This document shows, in pieces, positions 33,859-42,623 of a DNA stretch of 64,000 nt (positions within the stretch are counted from its first letter, which is position 1; each line of letters opens with the position of its first letter). Origin of the DNA: Jonesia quinghaiensis DSM 15701 (GTDB lineage: Bacteria > Actinomycetota > Actinomycetes > Actinomycetales > Cellulomonadaceae); contig NZ_AUHN01000004.1 in NCBI RefSeq assembly GCF_000423205.1, forward strand, positions 603,220 to 667,219. Reading direction: 5' to 3'. Under the pieces are notes generated by a model. It was not told the origin of the DNA, did not search any database, and saw only the letters and a program-made list of their open reading frames with translations. The position numbers and the translations under genes were made by a program.

Positions 33859-36513
33859 GTGCTCAGACGCATCACCACCCCCACCCGCAGGGCGCTCTCT
33901 GCGCTTACTGCAGGGGTCCTCATCGCCGGCACGGCGCTCGTCGGTGCCATTAGCCCCGCCTACGCGGCAGGTAGCCCTGCTATCTCCGTATCAAAAACAT
34001 CCGACCTGGCCGTTGGTGACACCATCACCGTGACCGGAACAGGCTTCACCGAAACAACCTCCACCAACGGCACACGCCCACCACTCGCTGGAAAATTCGG
34101 CGGAACCTACGTGGTCATCGGTGACTACGCAGACGTGTGGCGCCCATCCGCAGGCGCATCGTCAGCCGCACGCACGTCACTGTCGCAAAAGTGGGTTGTC
34201 AACGAGGAAGACACCGCAACAATCGGTGGAGCAAACGCTGGCGCAGTTGCCATTGGGCCAGACGGAACCTTCAGCATCCAATTCACCATCCCAGAAGGCG
34301 CGGAAACGGCCACTCGGAACCTTGGTGTCTACACATTCGCCGGGAGTGGCGCTGTTGTTCCCGACTTCGAAACAGCAACCGCTCTGAGCCTTGCGACACC
34401 CGAACCGGAACCCGAGCCGGAACCGGAACCCGAGCCGGAACCGGAACCGGAACCCGAACCCGCTCCGGTCGCTGACCCACAACTCACAGTGTCACCTGCC
34501 ACAGGCATCGACCCCTCAGTGGACAACACCTTCACAATCTCAGGCACCGGCTACCTAGGCGCCGGAGCAGCAAGCGGAGTGTATGTAGCTCTCGGCACCA
34601 AAGACGTGTGGACACCAGGGAGCAGCGCTTTGCCCAGCCGTGGGTGGATTTCCAGCACCTGGGTGCGCACCGACCAAATGGACAACGGCTCATTTACCAC
34701 CACGCTTGCTGTCCCAGCCGGAAAACTCCAAGAATCCACTGACTACCAAGTCATTTCCAGTTCCGCAGCAGCACTATCGCAAACAGACCGTACGCTGGAC
34801 GCATCGACAACCGTCAGCGTTTCAGTGCCCTCAGACGACAATACCGAAGAACCCGACGATGGTGGCGCCACTCCAGGGGACGGGACAACCGACCCAGGCG
34901 ACTCCGAGGAACCCGCCCCCACCACACCCACAACAGATGGTTCACTCGTGTGGGGAGTGAAGCAAAGCTTCCGCACATACCTTGGCGGTTCCATGGCTGG
35001 CGGTAAAACAACTCTGTCCAACGGGGCAAGCAACGCCAATGGTGGTAACGCCTACGCATTCCCACAAAAATCCTCCGCCTTCAAGGACGGCACAGGGACT
35101 GCAGCGTTCAGTGGAAGCGTGAACTTCACCGCCCACAGTGGTGCTCTGGATATCACCTTCTCCAACCCAAAGGTCACCGTCACCTCAGCGACAAAGGGCA
35201 CCTTGGCGCTGACCTACCGCTCCCTCCAAATGGACGGCACCACTGAAGCCAAAACAGTTGACTTCGCAGACCTTGCCTTGGGGAAAGCAACTACTGCAGT
35301 TGACGGTTCAGTCACCTACACATCCACATCCGTCACACTCACCCCAGCGGGAGTGAAAGCTTTCGGTGAGTTCTACACCGCTGGTGAAAAACTCGACAAC
35401 ATCACCTTCACCGTTGGGGCAGACGTCACCACCCCACCCAATAGCGGTACTGACGGGGGTACAGATGGCTCTGACGGCTCAGCAGGCGATGGCAGCACCG
35501 ACGGTCAAGTAGTTGCCCCAAAAACCCCAGGTACCTACACCAACGCCACCGTGAGTTCACCAGAACTCACCCCCGGTGACGAATTCACCATCAGCGGCCC
35601 CGGGTTTGGGTCTGGCACCACGGGCATCGAACTGTTTGTGTACTCTGAACCCCACCTGTTGGCCAGTGACATCACAGCAAACGCCCAAGGTGTTGCAACC
35701 GCAACGGCGAGCCTCCCGCAAGACCTCCCTGCCGGGAACCACACCCTGTCACTGGAAGGCCCAAACGGGGTAAAAGTGCAGGTAGGGATCACCGTGTCGG
35801 AGGGTGCAGCGCCTATCACTGAAGAAGCAGCACAATGCGTGGCGCAGGCCGTGTCCGGGGCAAAGCTGACATGGGGCGTGAAAGATTCCTTCGTCACCTA
35901 TGTCAACCGTCTCGCTGACGGAAACATCAACACCGCTGGGGTGTCGTCTACGGGCGGGAACTTCACATGGAGCGGTGGCACCGGCAAATACAACACCGAT
36001 GCCCGCCAAGGAACAGTGTCCTACACCGGTTCAGTTCAATTCACCGGGCACGGAGACATTATGGACACCCAGTTCTCCAACCTGCGCGTCCGCTTCACCA
36101 GCCCCACCACAGCGGCACTATTCGCTGACGTCACAGCAAACGACACTGACGGTGTGAGCTCATCACGCAACGGGGTCAACCTCGCCACCATCGCCCTGTC
36201 AGGCGCAAGCACCATCAGCGGGAACACACTCACTGTCACCAACGCACCCGTGACCCTCACCACCAGCGGCGCCAGCGCATTTGGTGGGTTCTACGAGGCT
36301 GGCCAAACAATGGACGCCCTGTCTATGACCGTGCCCCTTGGCGCTGACGCGAACTGTGATGAAGCATCGGGAACACTCGCAGGCGCAGCCGGGGGATCAC
36401 TTGCCGCAACTGGCGCCGACGACGCTGTGATGTGGGCATTGCCAACAGCCCTTGGGTTGCTACTCATCGGCGCAATCGCTGTCTTCAGCCGCCGTAAAAG
36501 CGCAACCCTGTAG
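33859..36513 (+). CDS. Cell-wall-anchored haem-binding protein with two HtaA domains
   Basis: 884 residues from a GTG with CTGGAG upstream. Signal peptide at 1-36 (ending PAYA). Beta-sandwich modules at about 38-172, 208-330 and 565-650 alternate with HtaA domains at about 360-516 and 668-826; the first module is followed by a Glu-Pro repeat. Each HtaA domain has WGVK-SF-x-x-Y, an internal FT(A/G)H and a late FY-x-AG, positions where C. diphtheriae HtaA has its haem-binding Tyr, His and Tyr. The end has LAATG, a membrane helix and RRK, an LAxTG (class E) sortase signal. It probably captures haem at the surface. No haem ABC transporter or sortase is nearby. Confidence 0.9.
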   Translation: MLRRITTPTRRALSALTAGVLIAGTALVGAISPAYAAGSPAISVSKTSDLAVGDTITVTGTGFTETTSTNGTRPPLAGKFGGTYVVIGDYADVWRPSAGASSAARTSLSQKWVVNEEDTATIGGANAGAVAIGPDGTFSIQFTIPEGAETATRNLGVYTFAGSGAVVPDFETATALSLATPEPEPEPEPEPEPEPEPEPEPAPVADPQLTVSPATGIDPSVDNTFTISGTGYLGAGAASGVYVALGTKDVWTPGSSALPSRGWISSTWVRTDQMDNGSFTTTLAVPAGKLQESTDYQVISSSAAALSQTDRTLDASTTVSVSVPSDDNTEEPDDGGATPGDGTTDPGDSEEPAPTTPTTDGSLVWGVKQSFRTYLGGSMAGGKTTLSNGASNANGGNAYAFPQKSSAFKDGTGTAAFSGSVNFTAHSGALDITFSNPKVTVTSATKGTLALTYRSLQMDGTTEAKTVDFADLALGKATTAVDGSVTYTSTSVTLTPAGVKAFGEFYTAGEKLDNITFTVGADVTTPPNSGTDGGTDGSDGSAGDGSTDGQVVAPKTPGTYTNATVSSPELTPGDEFTISGPGFGSGTTGIELFVYSEPHLLASDITANAQGVATATASLPQDLPAGNHTLSLEGPNGVKVQVGITVSEGAAPITEEAAQCVAQAVSGAKLTWGVKDSFVTYVNRLADGNINTAGVSSTGGNFTWSGGTGKYNTDARQGTVSYTGSVQFTGHGDIMDTQFSNLRVRFTSPTTAALFADVTANDTDGVSSSRNGVNLATIALSGASTISGNTLTVTNAPVTLTTSGASAFGGFYEAGQTMDALSMTVPLGADANCDEASGTLAGAAGGSLAATGADDAVMWALPTALGLLLIGAIAVFSRRKSATL
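34402..34461 (+). repeat. Glu-Pro repeat coding stretch
   Basis: About ten GAR-CCN codon pairs encode consecutive Glu-Pro dipeptides between the first two beta modules of the HtaA protein. Such stretches are rigid wall-spanning linkers and can vary in length. Confidence 0.85.
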
Positions 36514-36540
36514 GCAGCGCGCTAGGTAACTAAACACAAA

Positions 36541-36570
36541 GGCTCCGAGTACCGCACGGTGCTCGGAGCC
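36541..36570 (+). terminator. Hairpin between the two HtaA genes
   Basis: GGCTCCGAG/CTCGGAGCC plus inner pairs gives a 13-bp stem with a 4-nt loop. There is no T-run, so it may weaken rather than end read-through into the small HtaA gene, whose ATG is 21 bp on. Confidence 0.6.
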
Positions 36571-36591
36571 AGCCTCATCAGGAAGTGAACA

Positions 36592-37236
36592 ATGACAACA
36601 ACACGCCAACCATACTCAACACTGAGCGTGAGGGCCGTTATGAGCCTTGCGCTCGCGGCTTTGCTCGTCATGCTTGCGTTTGTGGCCCAACCGTCATCGG
36701 CGCATGCGGCGTCCGCGCCAAAGGGCACCTATGTGGCCTCTGGTGGGACGTACACGTGGGGAGTGAAAAGCTCGTTCCGTAACTATGTCACTGGCCCAAT
36801 TGCCAAGGGAAAGTACACCGCGAGTGGCAAGGCCAAGAAACTGTCCAATGGCACGCTGCGTTTCACGGGGGCATCGGGGTCAGTGAAGAACGGGAAGGGA
36901 ACTGTTCGCTACTCGGGGTCTGCACGATTCACTGGTCACAGCGGCAAGTTGGACCTCACCGTGAAATCCCCAAAACTTGTTGTCAACGGCTCCACAGGCA
37001 CGATGTACGCCACGGTAAGCACCAAAAAGACAGATGGTACGTGGTTGTATAAAAACAAGCAGATCAAGATCGCTACGGTCACAGGTCTGAACTACACCAC
37101 CAAGGGAAAAACGGTAACGATCAAGTCCTCGGCGAAGGGTGTGAAGTTGACCGCTGCTGGGGCCAAAGCGTTGGGTGGTTTTTACACAAAGGGCCAGGTC
37201 ATGGACAGGCTCACGGTGACGGTGAAAAAGAAGTAA
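36592..37236 (+). CDS. Small secreted single HtaA-domain protein
   Basis: 214 residues with AGGAAG 7 nt before the ATG. Signal peptide at about 1-40 (ending SAHAAS). One HtaA domain fills the rest: TWGVKSSFRNYV, SARFTGHSGKLD and ALGGFYTKGQ supply the Tyr, His and Tyr haem-site positions. It is lysine-rich and lacks a membrane anchor, so it should be released or held by charge on the wall. It sits just after the anchored HtaA gene and could pass haem to it. Iron control would come from the upstream promoter if co-transcribed. Confidence 0.9.
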   Translation: MTTTRQPYSTLSVRAVMSLALAALLVMLAFVAQPSSAHAASAPKGTYVASGGTYTWGVKSSFRNYVTGPIAKGKYTASGKAKKLSNGTLRFTGASGSVKNGKGTVRYSGSARFTGHSGKLDLTVKSPKLVVNGSTGTMYATVSTKKTDGTWLYKNKQIKIATVTGLNYTTKGKTVTIKSSAKGVKLTAAGAKALGGFYTKGQVMDRLTVTVKKK

Positions 37237-37256
37237 TCTCACTCAGCGTCACATGA

Positions 37257-37288
37257 AGTGCCCCCAGGATGCGCGTCCTGGGGGCACT
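37257..37288. terminator. Bidirectional terminator between convergent genes
   Basis: AGTGCCCCCAGGA and its reverse complement form a 13-bp stem around a 6-nt loop, with TTCTGTATTTT following on the + strand. It separates the small HtaA gene from the convergent membrane-protein gene. Confidence 0.85.
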
Positions 37289-37296
37289 TCTGTATT

Positions 37297-38037
37297 TTAT
37301 GGGGCCCAGTCGATGAGCCCGTCGGTGTTGGAGATTTCGGTGATATCTAAGGCATTGCTGGTGTTGTTGACCAGCCACTTCCAGTCGTTGTTTTCCCACA
37401 CCAGGGTGAAGGTGGCTGAATGTGTGGGGGAGATGTCGTCATAGGTTGCTTGCGCAGCAACAGTGACTGTTGCCCGTTCGGGCGTGTAGTCCTTCATTGC
37501 AAAACCAAGAATTTCCAGGGTTGGCAGATCGGTTACCTGGTCATTTGCCTCTGCAGAAATCGCATCAAGGATCCCCTGTCGCCCAAAGATCTCTTGGGAG
37601 AGCACGTAGTTGAACCACCGGTCCTCGTCGCTGTCAGTGTGGAGTTCGGTCAGCATGTTCGCTGCTGCGAAGAGCGCGCCTTCAGGCGACTGCTGGAAGC
37701 AGTACCGGAATCCGTCGGGGGCGATGCTCGTGGGCCCGTATATGGGTGAGGACGGGTAGGTGATGTTGTCGTACGCGACCCATGTGGTGTCAGGCGCTTG
37801 GGTGAGTTCTGTGTCGGTGGACGACTCAGAGGGAGGGCAGGTTGCTGTTGTGCCGTCCGCTTGGCTAGTGGTCGGCTCGGATGCCGTTGGGGGTGTTTCT
37901 TCGGCGGAAGGCGCATTGTCACGGCCTTGAAGGAATGCATACACGATGCCCGCGACGGTGAGCACAGCGATAGCAACGATGGCAACGAGCAGGAGGCGGT
38001 TTTTTGACCTGTCTCGGGGAGGTTGTCCTGTTGTCAT
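37297..38037 (-). CDS. Single-pass membrane protein of unknown function
   Basis: 246 residues from an ATG at 38037. A short cytosolic basic N-terminus (to about 14) and one membrane helix (about 15-36) precede a Thr/Ser/Glu-rich extracellular linker. A globular domain (about 75-246) with a Cys in ATCPPS and another in RYCFQQSPEGALFAA could form a disulfide. The C-terminal WENNDWKWLV strand resembles secreted NTF2-like folds. No family recognised. CATTCT lies 6 nt before the start, so it may be leaderless. Confidence 0.75.
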   Translation of the reverse strand: MTTGQPPRDRSKNRLLLVAIVAIAVLTVAGIVYAFLQGRDNAPSAEETPPTASEPTTSQADGTTATCPPSESSTDTELTQAPDTTWVAYDNITYPSSPIYGPTSIAPDGFRYCFQQSPEGALFAAANMLTELHTDSDEDRWFNYVLSQEIFGRQGILDAISAEANDQVTDLPTLEILGFAMKDYTPERATVTVAAQATYDDISPTHSATFTLVWENNDWKWLVNNTSNALDITEISNTDGLIDWAP

Positions 38038-38105
38038 GAACTGAGAATGCCATAACGCCCTCGCAAATGCGACATTTATTGCACCAGTAAGAAGAGGGCG
38101 TCTTA

Positions 38106-38155
38106 GCACATGAGTGGGGTGAGAACCATGTCAGGTTCTCACCCCACTCATGTGC
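38106..38155 (-). terminator. Perfect 22-bp hairpin after the HAD-IIA gene
   Basis: GCACATGAGTGGGGTGAGAA and two further bases pair perfectly with the downstream half around a 6-nt loop. It lies between the HAD-IIA gene and the next minus-strand gene and most likely ends the HAD transcript. Confidence 0.85.
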
Positions 38156-38187
38156 AGCCCTCGCCAGACGCGGAGTGGACCGTTTGG

Positions 38188-38961
38188 TTAGATGAGTTCG
38201 ATCAGGTCAGCGATCGAGTTGCGCACCTCGGAGGGGCGGAAGGGGTACCCGTCTACTTCGTGTGGTGCGGTGGAGCCGGTGAGTACGAGGTAGGTTTGCA
38301 GACCAGCTTCGATGCCTGCCACAACGTCGGTGTCCATGCGGTCGCCGATCATGGCTGTGGTTTCGGAGTGCGCGTCGATGCGGTTGAGCGCTGACCGGAA
38401 CATCATGGGGTTGGGCTTACCCACAAAGTAGGGTTCGCGTTTGGTGGCTTTGGTGATCATCGCAGCGACGGCACCGGTTGCAGGCAGGGGGCCTTCTTGG
38501 GAGGGGCCTGTTGGGTCAGGGTTGGTGCAGATGAAACGGGCACCGTCGAGGATGAGGCGCACAGCTTTGGTGATGGCTTCAAATGAGTAGGAGCGGGTTT
38601 CGCCGAGCACCACGTAGTCGGGGCTTGAGTCGGTGAGGGTGTACCCGGCTTCGTAGAGAGCGGTGGTGAGCCCTGCTTCACCGATGGTGTACGCGGAACC
38701 GCCGGGGATTTGGTCTGCGCAGAACTTCGCGGTCGCGAGCGCTGAAGTCCAGATGTTCTTTTCATCTACCTCAATTCCTGCGAAGGAGAGGCGCGCCCGC
38801 AGGTCGCGTGGTGTGAAGATTGAGTTGTTGGTGAGAATGAGGAAGGGGCGTTCCTTCTCGCGCAATGTGGTGATGAACTCTGCAGCTCCAGGTATTGCGT
38901 GCCCTTCGTGGACGAGTACGCCGTCCATGTCTGTTAGCCAAGATTCAATCGTTCGTGTCAC
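38188..38961 (-). CDS. HAD-IIA (NagD-like) phosphatase
   Basis: 257 residues from a GTG with AAGGAG 7 nt upstream. Motif I is WLTDMDGVLVHEG (Asp nucleophile near 11), motif II ILTNNS, the C2-type cap holds DYVVLGE and FICTNPDPTGP, and motifs III/IV are KPNPMMF and MIGDRMDTDVVAGIEAG. These define the NagD/p-nitrophenyl phosphatase group, which dephosphorylates nucleotides or sugar phosphates. Exact substrate unknown. The gene stands alone between hairpins. Confidence 0.92.
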   Translation of the reverse strand: MTRTIESWLTDMDGVLVHEGHAIPGAAEFITTLREKERPFLILTNNSIFTPRDLRARLSFAGIEVDEKNIWTSALATAKFCADQIPGGSAYTIGEAGLTTALYEAGYTLTDSSPDYVVLGETRSYSFEAITKAVRLILDGARFICTNPDPTGPSQEGPLPATGAVAAMITKATKREPYFVGKPNPMMFRSALNRIDAHSETTAMIGDRMDTDVVAGIEAGLQTYLVLTGSTAPHEVDGYPFRPSEVRNSIADLIELI

Positions 38962-39140
38962 GGGAAACTCCTTCGGTACAGGGGGAGCGGTGTTTCACGC
39001 TCCCTGGGTCAGACGCATCGACGTCATGTATCCATGATCACAGGAAACCTGCTGATCATCACGATATCGCGGAAGATTTCTCATTGTTGGTGGCTTCCTT
39101 GGCACAGTTTGCTGGTTCTTGGTGGGGGACAATATTGACC

Positions 39141-39848
39141 ATGTCTGTTCCGCTTTCACCGTCTACCGGTGACACTGATGGTGACCTGATGCCAACAACC
39201 CAGCACGATGCTGACTTGATGCATGAGGGGGAGGTGGGGGTCGGTCCGTGGCCTGGCGGGCCACAGAGTTGGCCCCGCGTTGAGGGTGGGGCCGTTGATC
39301 CTCGGTTTGATCCGCAGCTGCTTGAGCATGGGGATCGGCGCAATGTGGTGGATGAGTACCGGTATTGGACGATGGAAGCCATTGTTGCCGACCTTGATTC
39401 TCGGCGTCACCCGTTGCATATTGCCATTGAGAATTGGCACCATGACCTCAATATTGGGTCGGTCGTGCGCACCGCGAACGCGTTTGCGGTGGCGCAGGTT
39501 CACATTGTGGGGCGCCGGAGGTGGAACCGGCGTGGTGCGATGGTGACGGACCGTTACCAGCATGTGCGGCATCACGAGGATGCGCAGGCTTTTGCCCAGT
39601 GGGCGCATTCTGAGGGCGTTCGGGTAATCGGGATTGACAATATTGATGGTTCTGTTCCGATCGAGGGTTTTGAGTTTCCTCGCGATTGTGTGCTCGTTTT
39701 TGGGCAGGAAAAGACGGGTCTGACGCCTGAAATGCAGCAGGCGGTGACGGACATCGTGCACATTACGCAGTACGGGTCAACGAGGTCCATTAATGCTGGC
39801 GCCGCCGCCGCCATTGCGATGCACTCGTGGATTGTGCAGCACGTTTAA
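39141..39848 (+). CDS. SpoU/TrmH-family RNA 2'-O-methyltransferase
   Basis: 235 residues from an ATG at 39141. After a 70-residue acidic/Pro-rich N-terminus come the three SpoU motifs: NIGSVVRTANAFA (motif 1), CVLVFGQEKTGLTPEM (motif 2) and STRSINAGAAAAIAMH (motif 3), which build the AdoMet-binding knot. It should methylate a tRNA or rRNA ribose; which one is not clear. CAATAT lies 5 nt before the ATG and no ribosome-binding site is seen, suggesting a leaderless transcript. Upstream in-frame starts are possible but would overlap the divergent HAD promoter. Confidence 0.9.
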   Translation: MSVPLSPSTGDTDGDLMPTTQHDADLMHEGEVGVGPWPGGPQSWPRVEGGAVDPRFDPQLLEHGDRRNVVDEYRYWTMEAIVADLDSRRHPLHIAIENWHHDLNIGSVVRTANAFAVAQVHIVGRRRWNRRGAMVTDRYQHVRHHEDAQAFAQWAHSEGVRVIGIDNIDGSVPIEGFEFPRDCVLVFGQEKTGLTPEMQQAVTDIVHITQYGSTRSINAGAAAAIAMHSWIVQHV

Positions 39849-39979
39849 GCCATGTGGCTTTGTGGGGTGGATCTGTGATCACACTGTTATGTGAGATCAG
39901 TGCGAGTATTTCCGCAATAAGGGATGATTATTCCACGTCATACGTGCGTTTCCGATGAACGCCAAATTAGGGGGATGGA

Positions 39980-40789
39980 ATGAATATTCGACGGATCGTT
40001 GTTGCCGCGGTGGCTTCCGTGCTGATGGTTGCCGGAGGTGTGGCCGCACCAGCGTCCGCCGCTCCGAGTTCCGTGCAACTACCAAAGGCTTGCGCGAGTA
40101 CGTACGACGCAACAAAGGTATCTGCCAGTGAAGTGGGAGCAATCGTCAAAGCGAACGTCCACCCTCGCAGCGGTAGCGAATATGTCTTCACGGTCGATTG
40201 TGAAACAGGCGGGCGGTACTTTACGCACCTCGTTGTAACAAACGCTAAGGGCAGCATTATTCACAGCCAGCGCATGACGCAATCGTACGATTTGTATAGT
40301 GAAGTTGTTGGCGCCAGCGCTCGCCAAGGAGTTACTTTCTACTCGACCCAAGCGCACCGTGACTTTACGTACTACGAGCGTAAGTTCACGGCTAAATGGA
40401 GCAAGTCAGCTAAGAAATTCACGTTGAAGAAAGCAGCAGTGCCAGGGTACGTCAAGCCAGTAGATACCTTCGCGAAACAGGTGCGAACAGGTAAAACTTT
40501 CACGTCCACTAAGTTGACCAAAGCAGCTCAAAAAAAGGTCCGTGCTTTCAATAAGAAAGCAGATCGTAGCGGCCAAAGGTGGACGAACTGTGTGACAGTT
40601 ACAGCCAACCGTGGGGTGTGCACCATCGGTTATCTGAGCGACGACAACCTCGACATGATGACGTTCAACATCTCCAAAGTGGGTAAGAACTTCAAGGTAG
40701 CCAACATCGATACCCAATATCTCTCACTGGACGACCCATCACTATGGTCCTCTAAAGACTTGCAAGGCATGATGTCATTGGCCGACTGA
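39980..40789 (+). CDS. Secreted protein of unknown function
   Basis: 269 residues with AGGGGG a few nt before the ATG. Signal peptide at 1-28 (ending PASAAP). The mature part is basic and Ser/Thr/Lys-rich, with four cysteines (near 38, 75, 213 and 222) that could form two disulfides. It has a repeated strand pattern around HRDFTYYERKFTAKW and CTIGYLSDDNLDMMTF. No recognised family, anchor or catalytic motif. Its 3' end is followed by a hairpin that separates it from fbaA. Confidence 0.8.
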   Translation: MNIRRIVVAAVASVLMVAGGVAAPASAAPSSVQLPKACASTYDATKVSASEVGAIVKANVHPRSGSEYVFTVDCETGGRYFTHLVVTNAKGSIIHSQRMTQSYDLYSEVVGASARQGVTFYSTQAHRDFTYYERKFTAKWSKSAKKFTLKKAAVPGYVKPVDTFAKQVRTGKTFTSTKLTKAAQKKVRAFNKKADRSGQRWTNCVTVTANRGVCTIGYLSDDNLDMMTFNISKVGKNFKVANIDTQYLSLDDPSLWSSKDLQGMMSLAD

Positions 40790-40817
40790 CGGGGAAAACA
40801 CTCCTGAAAGCACGGTA

Positions 40818-40854
40818 ACTGCGGGCACTATCCTCACGGGGTGGTGCCCGCAGT
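40818..40854 (+). terminator. Hairpin between the secreted-protein gene and fbaA
   Basis: ACTGCGGGCAC and its reverse complement form an 11-bp stem, with further pairing possible inside the 15-nt loop. No T-run follows. Confidence 0.6.
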
Positions 40855-40939
40855 CCGAACGTCCTACGCTGGGAAGCGACTGTTTGTGACAAAATAGTGG
40901 CGAACATCGTTTCAATCCCCTCTCTTTCAGGAGTTTTTG

Positions 40940-41962
40940 ATGCCCATCGCAACCCCAGAGGTATACGCAGAGATGATCGACCGCGCCAAGGAAGGCAAAT
41001 TTGCCTACCCAGCGGTCAACATCACCTCCTCTTCCACCATCACCGCTGCACTTCAGGGTTTCGCTGAGGCAGAGTCTGACGGCATCATCCAGGTTTCCGT
41101 TGGTGGCGCAGAGTTTGCTTCTGGCTCAACCATCAAGGACCGCGTTTCCGGTTCCCTCGCACTTGCCGCATACGCTGCTGAGGTTGCGAAGAGCTACTCC
41201 GTGAACATCGCGATCCACACTGACCACTGCACCAAGCAGAACCTTGACTCTTGGGTCCGCCCACTTCTTGCTCTTGAAGCAGAGCAGGTCAAGGCTGGCA
41301 AGAACCCAACATTCCAGTCCCACATGTTCGATGGCTCGAACATTCCTCTCGAGGAAAACCTCATCATCGCCGCTGAACTGCTTGAGCTTTCTCAGGCTGC
41401 ACGCACCCTCCTCGAAATTGAGGTTGGTGTTGTCGGTGGTGAAGAAGACGGTCACGAAGCAGAGATCAACGAGAAGCTTTACACCACCGCTGAAGACGGT
41501 TTCAAGACCATCGAAGCTCTCGGTGCAGGTGAAAAGGGCCGTTACCTGACCGCCCTGACCTTCGGTAACGTGCACGGTGTGTACAAGCCAGGTGCTGTGA
41601 AGTTGCGCCCATCACTTCTTGCTGACATTCAGCGTGAGGTTGGCGCAAAGCTTGGCAAGGAAAACCCATTCGACCTCGTGTTCCACGGTGGTTCAGGGTC
41701 AACTGCTGAGGAAATTGCTGAGGCTGTCGACAACGGTGTTATCAAGATGAACATCGATACCGACACCCAGTACGCCTACTCGCGCCCAGTAGCAGACCAC
41801 TTCTTCAAGAACTACGACGGTGTGCTGAAGGTTGACGGCGAGGTCGGAAACAAGAAGGCTTACGACCCACGCGCATGGTACAAGTCAGCTGAAGCTGGTA
41901 TGGCTGCCCGCATCATCGAGGCGTCACAGCAGCTGCGTTCTGCTGGCAACGCCATGAAGTGA
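40940..41962 (+). CDS. fbaA: Class II fructose-bisphosphate aldolase
   Basis: 340 residues from an ATG with CAGGAG 6 nt upstream. Zinc and active-site segments are IHTDHCTK (His ligands, Asp), EIEVGVVGGEEDGHE, LTFGNVHGVY (His), LVFHGGSGST (His and phosphate loop) and MNIDTDTQYA. This marks the class II, longer type A aldolase that cleaves fructose-1,6-bisphosphate in glycolysis and gluconeogenesis. Codon use is highly biased toward C-ending codons compared with neighbours, as expected for a strongly expressed gene. A strong terminator follows. Confidence 0.97.
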   Translation: MPIATPEVYAEMIDRAKEGKFAYPAVNITSSSTITAALQGFAEAESDGIIQVSVGGAEFASGSTIKDRVSGSLALAAYAAEVAKSYSVNIAIHTDHCTKQNLDSWVRPLLALEAEQVKAGKNPTFQSHMFDGSNIPLEENLIIAAELLELSQAARTLLEIEVGVVGGEEDGHEAEINEKLYTTAEDGFKTIEALGAGEKGRYLTALTFGNVHGVYKPGAVKLRPSLLADIQREVGAKLGKENPFDLVFHGGSGSTAEEIAEAVDNGVIKMNIDTDTQYAYSRPVADHFFKNYDGVLKVDGEVGNKKAYDPRAWYKSAEAGMAARIIEASQQLRSAGNAMK

Positions 41963-41994
41963 TCAGCATCTGCTGATTGCACGGCATAACTTAA

Positions 41995-42037
41995 GGCCGG
42001 TGGCCTGTCCCTATCGGGATGGGCCACCGGCCTTTTT
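41995..42037 (+). terminator. Rho-independent terminator after fbaA
   Basis: GGCCGGTGGCC pairs with GGCCACCGGCC around a loop that itself contains a short stem (TCCC/GGGA), followed directly by TTTTT. Confidence 0.95.
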
Positions 42038-42102
42038 ACTATCACAAGGTTGTTCTTAAGGTCGTGGATTGGTGGCTGGATAGTGATGCCACCTCATTGT
42101 TG

Positions 42103-42486
42103 TTACTCGGAGGCTACTGTGGCCACCGCGACGGGAATGTATTCATCGAGTCGGCCAGATTCCAAGCGGATCACATCGATCAGTTGAGTAACTTCAAGTA
42201 TGAAAAGCATGGTTGGTGGGGCATTAAAGAGTGTGACCCGCCCCGGGTGGTCGTGAGCTAGTTGTCCCAATACCGCGATGCCAGAAGAGTCAATGAACTC
42301 CACTTGCTGCGCATCGACGAAAATATCGTTGGTGTGGGTGTGTAAAAGTTCTGCGGCTCGCGCAAAACAAGGTTGGATCTCTATGTCGATCTCGCCCCGC
42401 AGCATGATGATGGCATGGTCGCCATCCACGGTGTAGGACACCTCGTCACAACTTCTTAATGAGTTGTGCTTGTGCATCTGTGTCAC
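42103..42486 (-). CDS. STAS-domain anti-sigma factor antagonist
   Basis: 127 residues from a GTG with AGGGGG 6 nt upstream. The STAS fold is clear: YTVDGDHAIIMLRGEIDI, VDAQQVEFIDSSGIAVLGQL and a C-terminal helix. The phosphorylatable serine is in DSSG (about 67-68). Such proteins bind anti-sigma kinases when unphosphorylated and release the sigma factor. It is divergent from the PP2C/kinase gene 138 bp away, its probable partner. Confidence 0.92.
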   Translation of the reverse strand: MTQMHKHNSLRSCDEVSYTVDGDHAIIMLRGEIDIEIQPCFARAAELLHTHTNDIFVDAQQVEFIDSSGIAVLGQLAHDHPGRVTLFNAPPTMLFILEVTQLIDVIRLESGRLDEYIPVAVATVASE

Positions 42487-42623
42487 GTATTCCCCCTAAG
42501 TCAACGTGAGCGGATATCTCACCACTGGTGGTGTGTGCCCATCGTACGTTGAACACTGCTCCTGACGGGAGGGGTTTGGCGTGAGGAAATGCTACGTCGG
42601 CGCAGTTCAGGCAGAATACCTAT

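Noticed and set aside
38895..39140. Upstream extension of the SpoU methyltransferase
   Set aside because: It would overlap the divergent HAD-IIA gene and its promoter, and the added residues show no family resemblance.
39871..39880. TGTGATCACA as a CRP/GlxR site upstream of the secreted-protein gene
   Set aside because: The half-sites abut with no 6-bp spacer, so it does not fit the CRP-type consensus.
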